Positions 1 through 6,338 of a DNA stretch of 8,184 nt are shown here, one piece after another. The notes below the pieces were generated by a model. It did not search any database. It saw nothing but the letters and a program-made list of their open reading frames with translations, and was not told the origin of the DNA. The position numbers were made by a program, and so were the translations under genes. Each line of letters starts with the position of its first letter. Within the stretch, counting starts at the first letter, position 1. The DNA lies in contig CAMMYS010000003.1 of the NCBI GenBank assembly GCA_946528555.1, forward strand, positions 1 through 8,184, in the 5' to 3' direction. The DNA is from an uncultured Mycoplasmatota bacterium. Lineage in GTDB: Bacteria; Bacillota_I; Bacilli_A; RF39; UBA660.

Positions 1-39
1 TTGAGGTAAGCACATATCAAATATATAATTTTAATACCA

Positions 40-62
40 TAGTGAGTATCTTTTTCTCACTA
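40..62 (-). promoter_or_regulatory. Predicted 5'-terminal mRNA hairpin below the CIRCE promoter
   Basis: A perfect 7-bp inverted repeat (TAGTGAG at 62-56, CTCACTA at 46-40 on the minus strand) encloses a 9-nt A-rich loop. The predicted transcription start of the CIRCE promoter is about position 63-66, so the hairpin would sit at or within a few bases of the mRNA 5' end. No T-run follows it, so it does not look like a terminator. By analogy with known 5' stem-loops it might stabilise the heat-shock transcript, but that role is inference. Confidence 0.45.
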
Positions 63-70
63 CAATTATA

Positions 71-98
71 ATTATACTCAAAAATTAGCACTTGTCAA
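71..98 (-). promoter_or_regulatory. Sigma-A promoter of a heat-shock gene beyond the left edge
   Basis: On the minus strand a perfect -35 box TTGACA (98-93) is separated by 16 bp from a perfect -10 box TATAAT (76-71). It points left, out of the window, so the gene it serves is not visible. The -35 box lies in the spacer and inner arm of the CIRCE repeat and the operator's other arm fills the promoter spacer, so a bound repressor should block RNA polymerase. No convincing start codon with a Shine-Dalgarno sequence occurs between here and position 1, so the leader is at least about 60 nt. Confidence 0.85.
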
Positions 99-116
99 TA
101 TAAAGTGCTAATTTTT
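80..116 (-). promoter_or_regulatory. CIRCE operator (HrcA binding site)
   Basis: The sequence has the form TTAGCACTT-N9-AAGTGCTAA (85-93, spacer 94-102, 103-111). The known CIRCE consensus is TTAGCACTC-N9-GAGTGCTAA; this copy differs by one symmetric change at the innermost base of each arm and keeps the exact 9-bp spacer. Perfect symmetry extends five further A/T pairs outward, giving 14-bp arms over 80-116. CIRCE is bound by the repressor HrcA and controls groESL, the hrcA-grpE-dnaK operon and, in some Firmicutes, clpB or other protease genes. Which one follows here cannot be told. Confidence 0.93.
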
Positions 117-179
117 ATATTTAATATTTTTTTAATGCTCATATCTAAAAGATTTTTTCAAACAAATTTTTTTAAATAA

Positions 180-1289
180 TTATTGGTTATTTGTTATATT
201 TGCTTTTACTAGTTTTTTTACTAGATATTCATATGGCTTAAAATCAAAATCAAAATATGTATAATATCCTCCTTTTGGTAAATTAAGATATGAGTTTATA
301 TCATGATTTGCAACTTCTGATATCTTGTTTATTCTTAATGGTCCAGCTTCAGTTGCAACTAATGGATTTACATATCTTGTTTTTGCATTAATATTTACAC
401 AATATCTGCCATCAACATATTCATTACTTTGATAAACTGTATCAGCATTTTGAAATCTTCTAAAACTATCAGATAGATAAGTATCATTACAATTTAAAAA
501 TTTATTAATTATTTCTTCTTCTGATAATGTATATAAATCATCTATTGTTAAATACCCAGCATTACTCATAGATTTACACATATCCGCTAAGAATTGCATA
601 ACAGTCCTATCTTTATCACTTACCCATTCAGGCCAAAGTCTTGATATAGTATGAATATATTCTTCACACACTTCTTTATCCTTAAATGCCAGTTCATCTA
701 TGCCATCTTCATTTTTTACAATTATTATATTATTGTACATCTTTTTTATTTGTTCCAATTCCCATACTCTAAAAAATGTTAATCCACTAGCAAAAGTATA
801 TTCAAATCTATCAGCTGATAATCTTGGAGTATCATTATCAGCAATTGGATATATATGATAGTCATCTACTTCTTCTAATTTTATTCCATCTCTATTTAAT
901 AAAGCCATTATTTCTTTTGAATTTTTAATAATATCAGTTGTTCTTTCTTCAGTAGATTCTTGTGTTTCTGAATCGCCATTCATAAAATCTATACAATGTT
1001 TAAATACTGGAGTTGCTATATCATGAAATAGTCCAGCAAGGGTTTGCTTCTTATCATTAGTAAAATTCCATATTATTAATGCTACTCCAACACTATGATC
1101 TAAATTAGAATACCAATACCTTAGATTAAAGCATTTAGAGTAATCTGTTCCACAACTCATACTTATTTTCCCAATTCTTTCCATTTCTGGGGTATCTATA
1201 TATTCTAATAACCATTCTGGAAATGTTGGTGATAAGATACTAAAATATTCTCTTACTTCATTATTTAAATTATCTAAGTATTTTCCCAT
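180..1289 (-). CDS. HD-domain phosphohydrolase, dNTPase/SAMHD1-like type
   Basis: This 369-residue cytosolic protein carries the metal-binding HD signature: His65 (in NLDHSVG), the His89-Asp90 pair (GLFHD), and a likely fourth ligand Asp160 (LSADRFEY). The segment HDIATPVFKH resembles the HDxGHxPFxH stretch of dGTPase/SAMHD1-like HD enzymes, with Ala-Thr replacing Gly-His. HD proteins hydrolyse phosphate esters such as dNTPs, nucleotides or (p)ppGpp; the substrate here is unknown. No signal peptide or membrane segment is evident. The start is secure: AGGAGG (1299-1294) lies 4 nt before the ATG. The gene has its own extended -10 promoter just after the ppdK terminator, so it is probably monocistronic. 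No separate terminator is obvious downstream other than the hairpin-forming CIRCE repeat. The HD fold is well supported; the specific activity is not. Confidence 0.85.
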   Translation of the reverse strand: MGKYLDNLNNEVREYFSILSPTFPEWLLEYIDTPEMERIGKISMSCGTDYSKCFNLRYWYSNLDHSVGVALIIWNFTNDKKQTLAGLFHDIATPVFKHCIDFMNGDSETQESTEERTTDIIKNSKEIMALLNRDGIKLEEVDDYHIYPIADNDTPRLSADRFEYTFASGLTFFRVWELEQIKKMYNNIIIVKNEDGIDELAFKDKEVCEEYIHTISRLWPEWVSDKDRTVMQFLADMCKSMSNAGYLTIDDLYTLSEEEIINKFLNCNDTYLSDSFRRFQNADTVYQSNEYVDGRYCVNINAKTRYVNPLVATEAGPLRINKISEVANHDINSYLNLPKGGYYTYFDFDFKPYEYLVKKLVKANITNNQ

Positions 1290-1293
1290 ATAA

Positions 1294-1316
1294 CCTCCTG
1301 TTTAATTATTATATCA
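1294..1316 (-). promoter_or_regulatory. Extended -10 promoter and RBS of the HD-domain gene
   Basis: The minus strand reads TATGATATAAT, an extended -10 element with TG at 1316-1315 and TATAAT at 1313-1308. No good -35 box lies 16-18 bp upstream, as is common for extended -10 promoters. Transcription should start near 1301, giving a leader of about 12 nt that is little more than the AGGAGG Shine-Dalgarno at 1299-1294. The promoter begins directly after the T-run of the ppdK terminator. Confidence 0.75.
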
Positions 1317-1317
1317 T

Positions 1318-1343
1318 AAAAAAGACTAGTTTTACCTAGTCTT
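1318..1343 (-). terminator. Intrinsic terminator of ppdK
   Basis: Five bases after the ppdK stop codon the minus strand forms an 8-bp stem, AAGACTAG (1343-1336) with CTAGTCTT (1329-1322), around a 6-nt loop. Together with the last two stem bases, a run of T follows over 1323-1318. The stem has three G/C pairs, making this the most convincing rho-independent terminator in the window. Confidence 0.9.
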
Positions 1344-1348
1344 AATTA

Positions 1349-3967
1349 TTACTTATTGTTGATAGCGGCTTGTGCAGCAGCTAATCTAGCAATTGGTACT
1401 CTAAATGGACTACATGATACATAAGTTAGTCCTGTTCTATGACAGAAGTCAACACTTGATGGATCTCCACCATGTTCACCACAAATACCTAATTTAATAT
1501 CAGGTCTTACACTCTTACCTTTTTCAACAGCAATCTTAATTAATTCTCCAACGCCCTCTTGATCTACTCTAGCAAATGGATCGCTTTCAAAGATTTGTTT
1601 GCTATAGTAATCATTTAAGAATTTACCAGCATCATCTCTTGAGAAACCATAAGTCATTTGAGTTAAATCATTAGTACCGAATGAGAAGAATTCAGCTTCT
1701 TCAGCAATCTTATCAGCTGTAAGTGCCGCTCTTGGTATTTCAATCATAGTACCAATCTTATAATCTAATTTATAATTCTTTTCTTTAAATACTTCATTAA
1801 TTGTTTCTACAACAATATTCTTAACGTATTTAAATTCATTAATATCACATGTTAATGGAATCATGATTTCTGGAACTACTTTTAATCCAGTCTTATCTAC
1901 GTTAATAGCAGCTTCCATAACAGCTCTTGTTTGCATTTTAGCAATTTCTGGATAAGTAACTGCTAATCTACATCCTCTGTGTCCCATCATTGGGTTGAAT
2001 TCTTTTAATGTTTCAATCTTATCTTTTAGTTCTTTGAATCCAATTCCTAATTCCTTAGCTAATGGTTTAATTTCTTCATCAGTATGAGGAACAAATTCAT
2101 GAAGAGGTGGATCTAAGAAACGAATTGTAACTGGGAATCCTTTCATAGCCTTATAAAGTTCTTCAAAATCTCCTCTTTGCATTGGTAATAATTTTGCAAG
2201 AGCTTTTTCTCTTTGTTCAACTGTATCAGAAACAATCATTTGACGAATAGCAAAAATTCTTTCTTCTTCAAAGAACATATGCTCTGTTCTACAAAGTCCA
2301 ATTCCTTCTGCTCCGAATTTCATAGCTTGTGCTGCATCTCTTGGAGTATCTGCATTAGTTCTAACTCCTAATGTACGTACTTCATCAGCCCAAGACATGA
2401 ATGTTTCAAAATCTCCACTAATTTCTGGTTCAACTGTTTTGATTTTTTCACCATAAACATTTCCTGTAGAACCATCTATTGAAATATAGTCTCCTTCTTT
2501 AAATACTTTACCATCTTTAGTTGTTAAAGTTTTCTTTTCCTCACTTACTGTTAGTTCACCACATCCAGAAACACAACATCTACCCATACCACGAGCAACA
2601 ACTGCAGCATGTGATGTCATACCACCACGAATTGTAAGAACACCTTTTGCTAAGTTCATACCTTCAATATCTTCTGGTGATGTTTCAAGTCTTACTAAGA
2701 TTACATCTTCTTTATTTTTAGCAGCTTCAGTAGCTTCTTCAGCTGTAAAATAAATCTTTCCACATCCAGCACCTGGACTTGCTGCTAAACCTGTAGCAAT
2801 TGGAGTTGCTTTCTTTAATGCAGCTGCATCAAATGTTGGGTGTAATAATTGATCTAATGATTTTGGTTCAACTTTTAATAAAGCTTCTTCTTTAGTAATT
2901 AAACCTTCATTAACCATATCTACAGCAATCTTAATTGCAGCAGCACCAGTTCTCTTACCGTTACGAGTTTGTAACATGAATAATTTACCATTTTCAATAG
3001 TAAATTCCATATCTTGCATATCTTTGTAATGACTTTCTAATATTTCACAAGTTTTTACAAAATCTTTATATGCTTGTGGAGCTATATCTTTAAGAGTATC
3101 AATTGAATTTGGAGTTCTAACTCCAGCAACAACATCTTCTCCTTGAGCATTCATTAAGAATTCTCCATATAGTTTCTTTTCTCCTGTAGCTGGGTTTCTT
3201 GTGAAAGCAACACCTGTTCCACAATCATCTCCCTTATTTCCATAAACCATTTCTTGAACATTAACTGCTGTTCCCCAACTAGATGGAATATCATTCATTC
3301 TTCTATAATAAATAGCTCTTTCATTATTCCAACTTCTAAATACTGCTGTAACAGCTTCGATTAATTGTTCTTTTGGATCTTGTGGAAATTCTACACCAGA
3401 TAATTCTTTATAAATATCTTTAAATTTGAATGCGATTGTTTTCATATCATCTGCTGACATATCAACATCAAATTTATATCCATGATCTTCTTTATATTTG
3501 TCTAGAACTCTTTCAAATGAGTTTTTAGAGTATCCTTTTACTACATCAGCAAACATCATAATAAATCTTCTATATGAATCATATACAAATCTTTCATTTT
3601 TTGTTGCTTCAGCAAATGATACACATACTTCATCATTTAAACCTAAGTTAAGAACAGTGTCCATCATACCAGGCATACTTGCTCTAGCACCACTTCTAAC
3701 TGAAACTAATAATGGATTCTTAGCATCTCCCATTTTCTTTCCAGTAAGTTTTTCTAGATCTTCTAGTTTTTTATAGATTTCATCTATAATATCTTTACTG
3801 ATTTTTTGTCCAGCATCATAGTATGCAGTACAAGCTTCAGTAGTTACAGTAAATCCTCTAGGAACTGGTAAACCAATATTAGTCATTTCAGCTAAATTAG
3901 CACCTTTACCACCAAGAAGATTTCTCATGTCTTTGTTTCCTTCACTAAACATGTAAACATATTTCAT
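1349..3967 (-). CDS. ppdK: Pyruvate, phosphate dikinase
   Basis: PPDK reversibly converts pyruvate, ATP and phosphate into PEP, AMP and pyrophosphate; in many fermentative bacteria it supports PPi-linked glycolysis. The 872-residue length matches the well-studied Clostridium symbiosum enzyme (874). The domains appear in the expected order. The N-terminal ATP-binding region has GGKGANLAEM with Lys21 and SVRSGA with Arg91. The central swivelling domain has GGMTSHAAVVARG with the phosphorylated His453, preceded by Thr451 at the position regulated in plant and some bacterial enzymes. The C-terminal pyruvate/PEP barrel carries CRTEHMFF and GICGEHGGDP with catalytic Cys829. I chose ATG 3967 over an in-frame TTG at 3994: GGGAG lies 9 nt before it, the family start aligns there, and the predicted transcript begins at about 3995. 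The gene has its own promoter and terminator and looks richer in GC than its neighbours, as expected for a highly expressed enzyme. No PPDK regulatory kinase gene is nearby. Confidence 0.97.
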   Translation of the reverse strand: MKYVYMFSEGNKDMRNLLGGKGANLAEMTNIGLPVPRGFTVTTEACTAYYDAGQKISKDIIDEIYKKLEDLEKLTGKKMGDAKNPLLVSVRSGARASMPGMMDTVLNLGLNDEVCVSFAEATKNERFVYDSYRRFIMMFADVVKGYSKNSFERVLDKYKEDHGYKFDVDMSADDMKTIAFKFKDIYKELSGVEFPQDPKEQLIEAVTAVFRSWNNERAIYYRRMNDIPSSWGTAVNVQEMVYGNKGDDCGTGVAFTRNPATGEKKLYGEFLMNAQGEDVVAGVRTPNSIDTLKDIAPQAYKDFVKTCEILESHYKDMQDMEFTIENGKLFMLQTRNGKRTGAAAIKIAVDMVNEGLITKEEALLKVEPKSLDQLLHPTFDAAALKKATPIATGLAASPGAGCGKIYFTAEEATEAAKNKEDVILVRLETSPEDIEGMNLAKGVLTIRGGMTSHAAVVARGMGRCCVSGCGELTVSEEKKTLTTKDGKVFKEGDYISIDGSTGNVYGEKIKTVEPEISGDFETFMSWADEVRTLGVRTNADTPRDAAQAMKFGAEGIGLCRTEHMFFEEERIFAIRQMIVSDTVEQREKALAKLLPMQRGDFEELYKAMKGFPVTIRFLDPPLHEFVPHTDEEIKPLAKELGIGFKELKDKIETLKEFNPMMGHRGCRLAVTYPEIAKMQTRAVMEAAINVDKTGLKVVPEIMIPLTCDINEFKYVKNIVVETINEVFKEKNYKLDYKIGTMIEIPRAALTADKIAEEAEFFSFGTNDLTQMTYGFSRDDAGKFLNDYYSKQIFESDPFARVDQEGVGELIKIAVEKGKSVRPDIKLGICGEHGGDPSSVDFCHRTGLTYVSCSPFRVPIARLAAAQAAINNK

Positions 3968-3976
3968 AGTGTTCTT

Positions 3977-4010
3977 CTCCCTTCTTAACATCAACGTATA
4001 TATTATAGCA
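3977..4010 (-). promoter_or_regulatory. Extended -10 promoter and RBS of ppdK
   Basis: The minus strand reads TATGCTATAAT with TG at 4010-4009 and TATAAT at 4007-4002; no recognisable -35 hexamer lies at the usual distance. The predicted start is near 3995, giving a leader of about 28 nt that contains the Shine-Dalgarno AAGGGAG (GGGAG at 3981-3977), 9 nt before the ATG at 3967. This transcript start would exclude translation from the upstream TTG at 3994. Confidence 0.75.
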
Positions 4011-4055
4011 TAGGTATTTTTCTAGCGATAGACTTTTTTTAACATTTTTACAAAT

Positions 4056-4079
4056 AAAAAATAATATTTTCATATTATT
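4056..4079 (-). terminator. Weak AT-only terminator hairpin after tdk
   Basis: On the minus strand AATAATAT (4079-4072) and ATATTATT (4067-4060) form a perfect 8-bp stem around a GAAA tetraloop, followed by a T-run reaching 4056. The tdk stop codon lies inside the 5' arm. All stem pairs are A-T, so termination may be leaky and some tdk transcripts may continue into ppdK. Confidence 0.5.
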
Positions 4080-4674
4080 CTTTTAAATCATTTTCTTTTA
4101 TACCTAATACTTTTTCTAAATAGCATTTTCCACATAGACTTTTATATTTAACTTCATTTTCTCCATCTATAGCTATTTGATCACCTTCGCAGGTATATTC
4201 TCCATTAACTATTCTTGCATTAAATCTAGCTTTTTGACCACAAGTACATATTGTATATAATTCTTGCATTTCATCAGCAAGTTCAAATAATCTTAAACTT
4301 CCTGGAAAACTAACTGTTCTAAAGTCAGCCTTTAATCCATAACAAATAACAGGAATATCTTTTATTTTAGTAAACATAAATAATTCATCAACTTGATCTC
4401 TTGTTAAGAATTGTGCTTCATCTACAAATATACAAGCAATATCATCATCTATTTTATTTAAATATTTCATTAATAACTCATCATTTTTTATTAAATGATT
4501 TGCTTTTCTCTTAAGACCTATTCTAGTTACTATTTTATTATCACCTTTTGTATCAACTTCTGGTTTAAGTATTAATATTTTCATACCATTTTCTTCATAA
4601 TTATGAGCTGCTTGTAAAAGAAGTGCTGTCTTTCCTGAATTCATAGCTCCATACTTATAATATAATTTACTCAT
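4075..4674 (-). CDS. tdk: Thymidine kinase, type II (TK1-like)
   Basis: This 199-residue cytosolic enzyme phosphorylates thymidine to dTMP with ATP in the thymidine salvage pathway. The P-loop GAMNSGKT spans residues 9-16. The Walker B/catalytic motif FVDEAQF contains the general base Glu86. The segment GLKADFR (113-119) followed by the FPGS lasso region is typical of type II enzymes. The structural zinc site is represented by Cys143/Cys145 (ICTCG) and Cys181/Cys184 (CGKC). Length and motif order match the family throughout. The ATG at 4674 overlaps the recombinase gene by 8 bp (ATGAGTAA). Its Shine-Dalgarno AAGGAGG lies 7 nt upstream, inside the recombinase coding sequence, so the two genes are cotranscribed and probably translationally coupled. 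An AT-rich hairpin follows the stop. Confidence 0.96.
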   Translation of the reverse strand: MSKLYYKYGAMNSGKTALLLQAAHNYEENGMKILILKPEVDTKGDNKIVTRIGLKRKANHLIKNDELLMKYLNKIDDDIACIFVDEAQFLTRDQVDELFMFTKIKDIPVICYGLKADFRTVSFPGSLRLFELADEMQELYTICTCGQKARFNARIVNGEYTCEGDQIAIDGENEVKYKSLCGKCYLEKVLGIKENDLKE

Positions 4675-5560
4675 CTCTATCCCTCCTTGGATGACAACTA
4701 TAATAAACCTCTTTTAATCTTTCATTCGTAACATGTGTATATACTTCTGTAGTTCTTAAACTTGAATGTCCAAGTAACTCTTGTACAACTTTTATATCGC
4801 ACCCATTATTTAACATATCTGTAGCAAAAGTATGTCTAAGGACATGTGGTGTGACATGTGTTTTAACACTTAGTTTAGACATAATATTATTAATAATATA
4901 TCTAATTCCTCTATCAGTTATTTTACCACCTTTAGAATTAGTAAACAAATAATTATCTTCATTTTTATCATGTGTTTTTATATATTTATTTAATATTTCT
5001 AAAGCATAATCACCAAAATATACTACTCTTTGTTTATTCCCTTTTCCAGTAACAATTATTCTTTTATTTTCAAAATCAATATTATCATATTTTATATTAA
5101 CTAATTCACTAACTCTTACACCAGTAGCATATAACATTTCAATTATTAATCTATCTCTAATACCATCATTTGTTTTAGAAGATTCTTCTATTATTTCTAA
5201 CAAATCATTATAATAAACAAACTTTGGTAACTTTTTTTCTGCTTTTGGATAAGCTATTCTTACCATAGGATAATCTTTTTTATTCATATATCCATTATTA
5301 TATAAAAACTTATAGAATGTTTTAAATGTACTTATCTTTCTTCTTACAGATGTTGCATTTTCTTTTTTTAGATTTAGATATTCTAAATAATCTCTTATAT
5401 CTTCTTCATTAACAGTATTTAAATCTTTTTTTATAAAAATATAAAAATAATATAAATCATCTATATAAGAAATTAATGTATGTTCTGAATAATTCTTTCC
5501 TATAATAAAATTTATAAAATCTTCTATTATTTTAATTTTTTTAAAGTCTTCTTTTTCCAT
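4667..5560 (-). CDS. Tyrosine recombinase of XerC/XerD type
   Basis: The protein has 297 residues, the usual XerC/XerD length, and belongs to the site-specific recombinases that break and rejoin DNA through a phosphotyrosine. The N-terminal SAM-like core-binding domain covers about 10-95 (SEHTLISYIDDL). The C-terminal catalytic domain, about 110-290, has the full active-site set: Arg149 (ATGVRVSEL), Lys173 (TGKGNKQR), His239 and Arg242 (HVLRH), His265 (LLGHSS) and the nucleophile Tyr274 (VYTHV). XerC/D resolve chromosome dimers at dif, but single Xer-like proteins and integrases share these motifs, so the exact role is open. No dif-like site or integrated element is visible, which favours a housekeeping role. 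There is no Shine-Dalgarno before the ATG; instead an extended -10 element ends 7 nt upstream, suggesting a leaderless mRNA besides transcription from upstream. Confidence 0.93.
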   Translation of the reverse strand: MEKEDFKKIKIIEDFINFIIGKNYSEHTLISYIDDLYYFYIFIKKDLNTVNEEDIRDYLEYLNLKKENATSVRRKISTFKTFYKFLYNNGYMNKKDYPMVRIAYPKAEKKLPKFVYYNDLLEIIEESSKTNDGIRDRLIIEMLYATGVRVSELVNIKYDNIDFENKRIIVTGKGNKQRVVYFGDYALEILNKYIKTHDKNEDNYLFTNSKGGKITDRGIRYIINNIMSKLSVKTHVTPHVLRHTFATDMLNNGCDIKVVQELLGHSSLRTTEVYTHVTNERLKEVYYSCHPRRDRDE

Positions 5561-5566
5561 AATTTA

Positions 5567-5594
5567 ATTATAGCACATGTTTACCTTTACTCAA
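5567..5594 (-). promoter_or_regulatory. Putative promoter giving a leaderless recombinase mRNA
   Basis: The minus strand has TTGAGT (5594-5589; 4 of 6 matches to TTGACA), a 16-bp spacer and TATAAT (5572-5567) with an upstream TG (TGTGCTATAAT). The stop codon of the preceding gene lies within the -10 box. Transcription normally starts about 7 nt past the -10 box, which here is position 5560, the A of the recombinase ATG. Prediction from sequence only. Confidence 0.55.
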
Positions 5595-6320
5595 TGCTTT
5601 ATTTAGGTATTCAAATCCCAAATTAATTTTTTCTTCAACAGGAATATTTCTACTATATATTTCTCTTAAATAATCCATTACTTTTATACCATTATCTTCT
5701 AAATCATAGAAATAATCATATCCTTTTTCTTTGAAACTAAATAAGTCTGTAAATGGTTTATTATTTAATATTGGGTCTGTAACCATTTCACTATATTGCC
5801 ATGGTAAATAAGGTGTTTCAAATTCTTCTCTTGGTGTTTCAGGATGAATACTTTTCCATTTTTCAAACCAAAGGAAATGTAGCGTTTCATGAGCACATAT
5901 TTCGATTGCTTTATCATCATTTAAACCTACTCCAATAGCAAACGAATAATTATCTAAATATCTTGGAAATACAGGTATTAATCCAACACTCGCTTCTATT
6001 TCAACTTTATCATTTGGCCAATCTACTCCTAAAAATTTAGATAACATTTCAAAATATTTATCATTATATTTTTCCCATATAGAATTATATCTAATTGATT
6101 CTTTTTTTAATAAATCTATCTTTTTATTATAATCATTTGTTATTACTTCTTCTATTTTTTTATATATTTCATCTTTTGATAAATTAAGATCTAAATTATC
6201 TAATTCTTTAAAACATGAAATAGTATAATCATGATATTCATTGTCAAAATATGTCCATTTAATAATATCTATATTATCTTCTAATGACATAACTTTAAAC
6301 TTTATTTTAGGTAAAAACAT
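5568..6320 (-). CDS. Uncharacterised protein with HExxH metallopeptidase-like motif
   Basis: I do not recognise the family of this 250-residue protein. It contains AHETLHFLWFEKW, in which His144-Glu145-x-x-His148 is the classic zinc-binding and catalytic motif of metallopeptidases, set in a hydrophobic helix as in true enzymes. Glu178 (QYSEMVTDPIL), 30 residues later, could be the third zinc ligand of a gluzincin-like site, but this is a guess. An acidic, Lys-rich, probably helical region spans about 40-95. No signal peptide or membrane segment is seen, so it should act in the cytoplasm. The start is supported by GGAAGTGAT (6332-6324), an extended near match to the anti-Shine-Dalgarno complement. 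It lies 18 bp after the preceding gene and 7 bp before the recombinase, so cotranscription is likely. A structural, non-catalytic use of the motif cannot be excluded. Confidence 0.8.
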   Translation of the reverse strand: MFLPKIKFKVMSLEDNIDIIKWTYFDNEYHDYTISCFKELDNLDLNLSKDEIYKKIEEVITNDYNKKIDLLKKESIRYNSIWEKYNDKYFEMLSKFLGVDWPNDKVEIEASVGLIPVFPRYLDNYSFAIGVGLNDDKAIEICAHETLHFLWFEKWKSIHPETPREEFETPYLPWQYSEMVTDPILNNKPFTDLFSFKEKGYDYFYDLEDNGIKVMDYLREIYSRNIPVEEKINLGFEYLNKALSKGKHVL

Positions 6321-6338
6321 ATTATCACTTCCAATAAA

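Noticed and set aside
1..15. ATG on the minus strand at 15-13 as the start of the CIRCE-controlled gene
   Set aside because: It has no Shine-Dalgarno, and the five visible codons (MCLPQ) do not resemble the start of HrcA, GroES, DnaK or ClpB.
117..179. A/T-run inverted repeats after the HD-domain gene as a terminator
   Set aside because: The homopolymer runs can pair only as short A-T stems with no G/C support, which is expected by chance in such AT-rich DNA.
3498..3776. 92-codon open frame on the plus strand
   Set aside because: It lies wholly inside ppdK on the opposite strand, has no Shine-Dalgarno, and its protein shows no recognisable features; it is a shadow of the highly conserved dikinase reading frame.
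3968..3994. Nine-codon upstream extension of ppdK starting at TTG 3994
   Set aside because: The extension contains the Shine-Dalgarno of the ATG at 3967, does not match the PPDK N-terminus, and begins at about the predicted transcription start.
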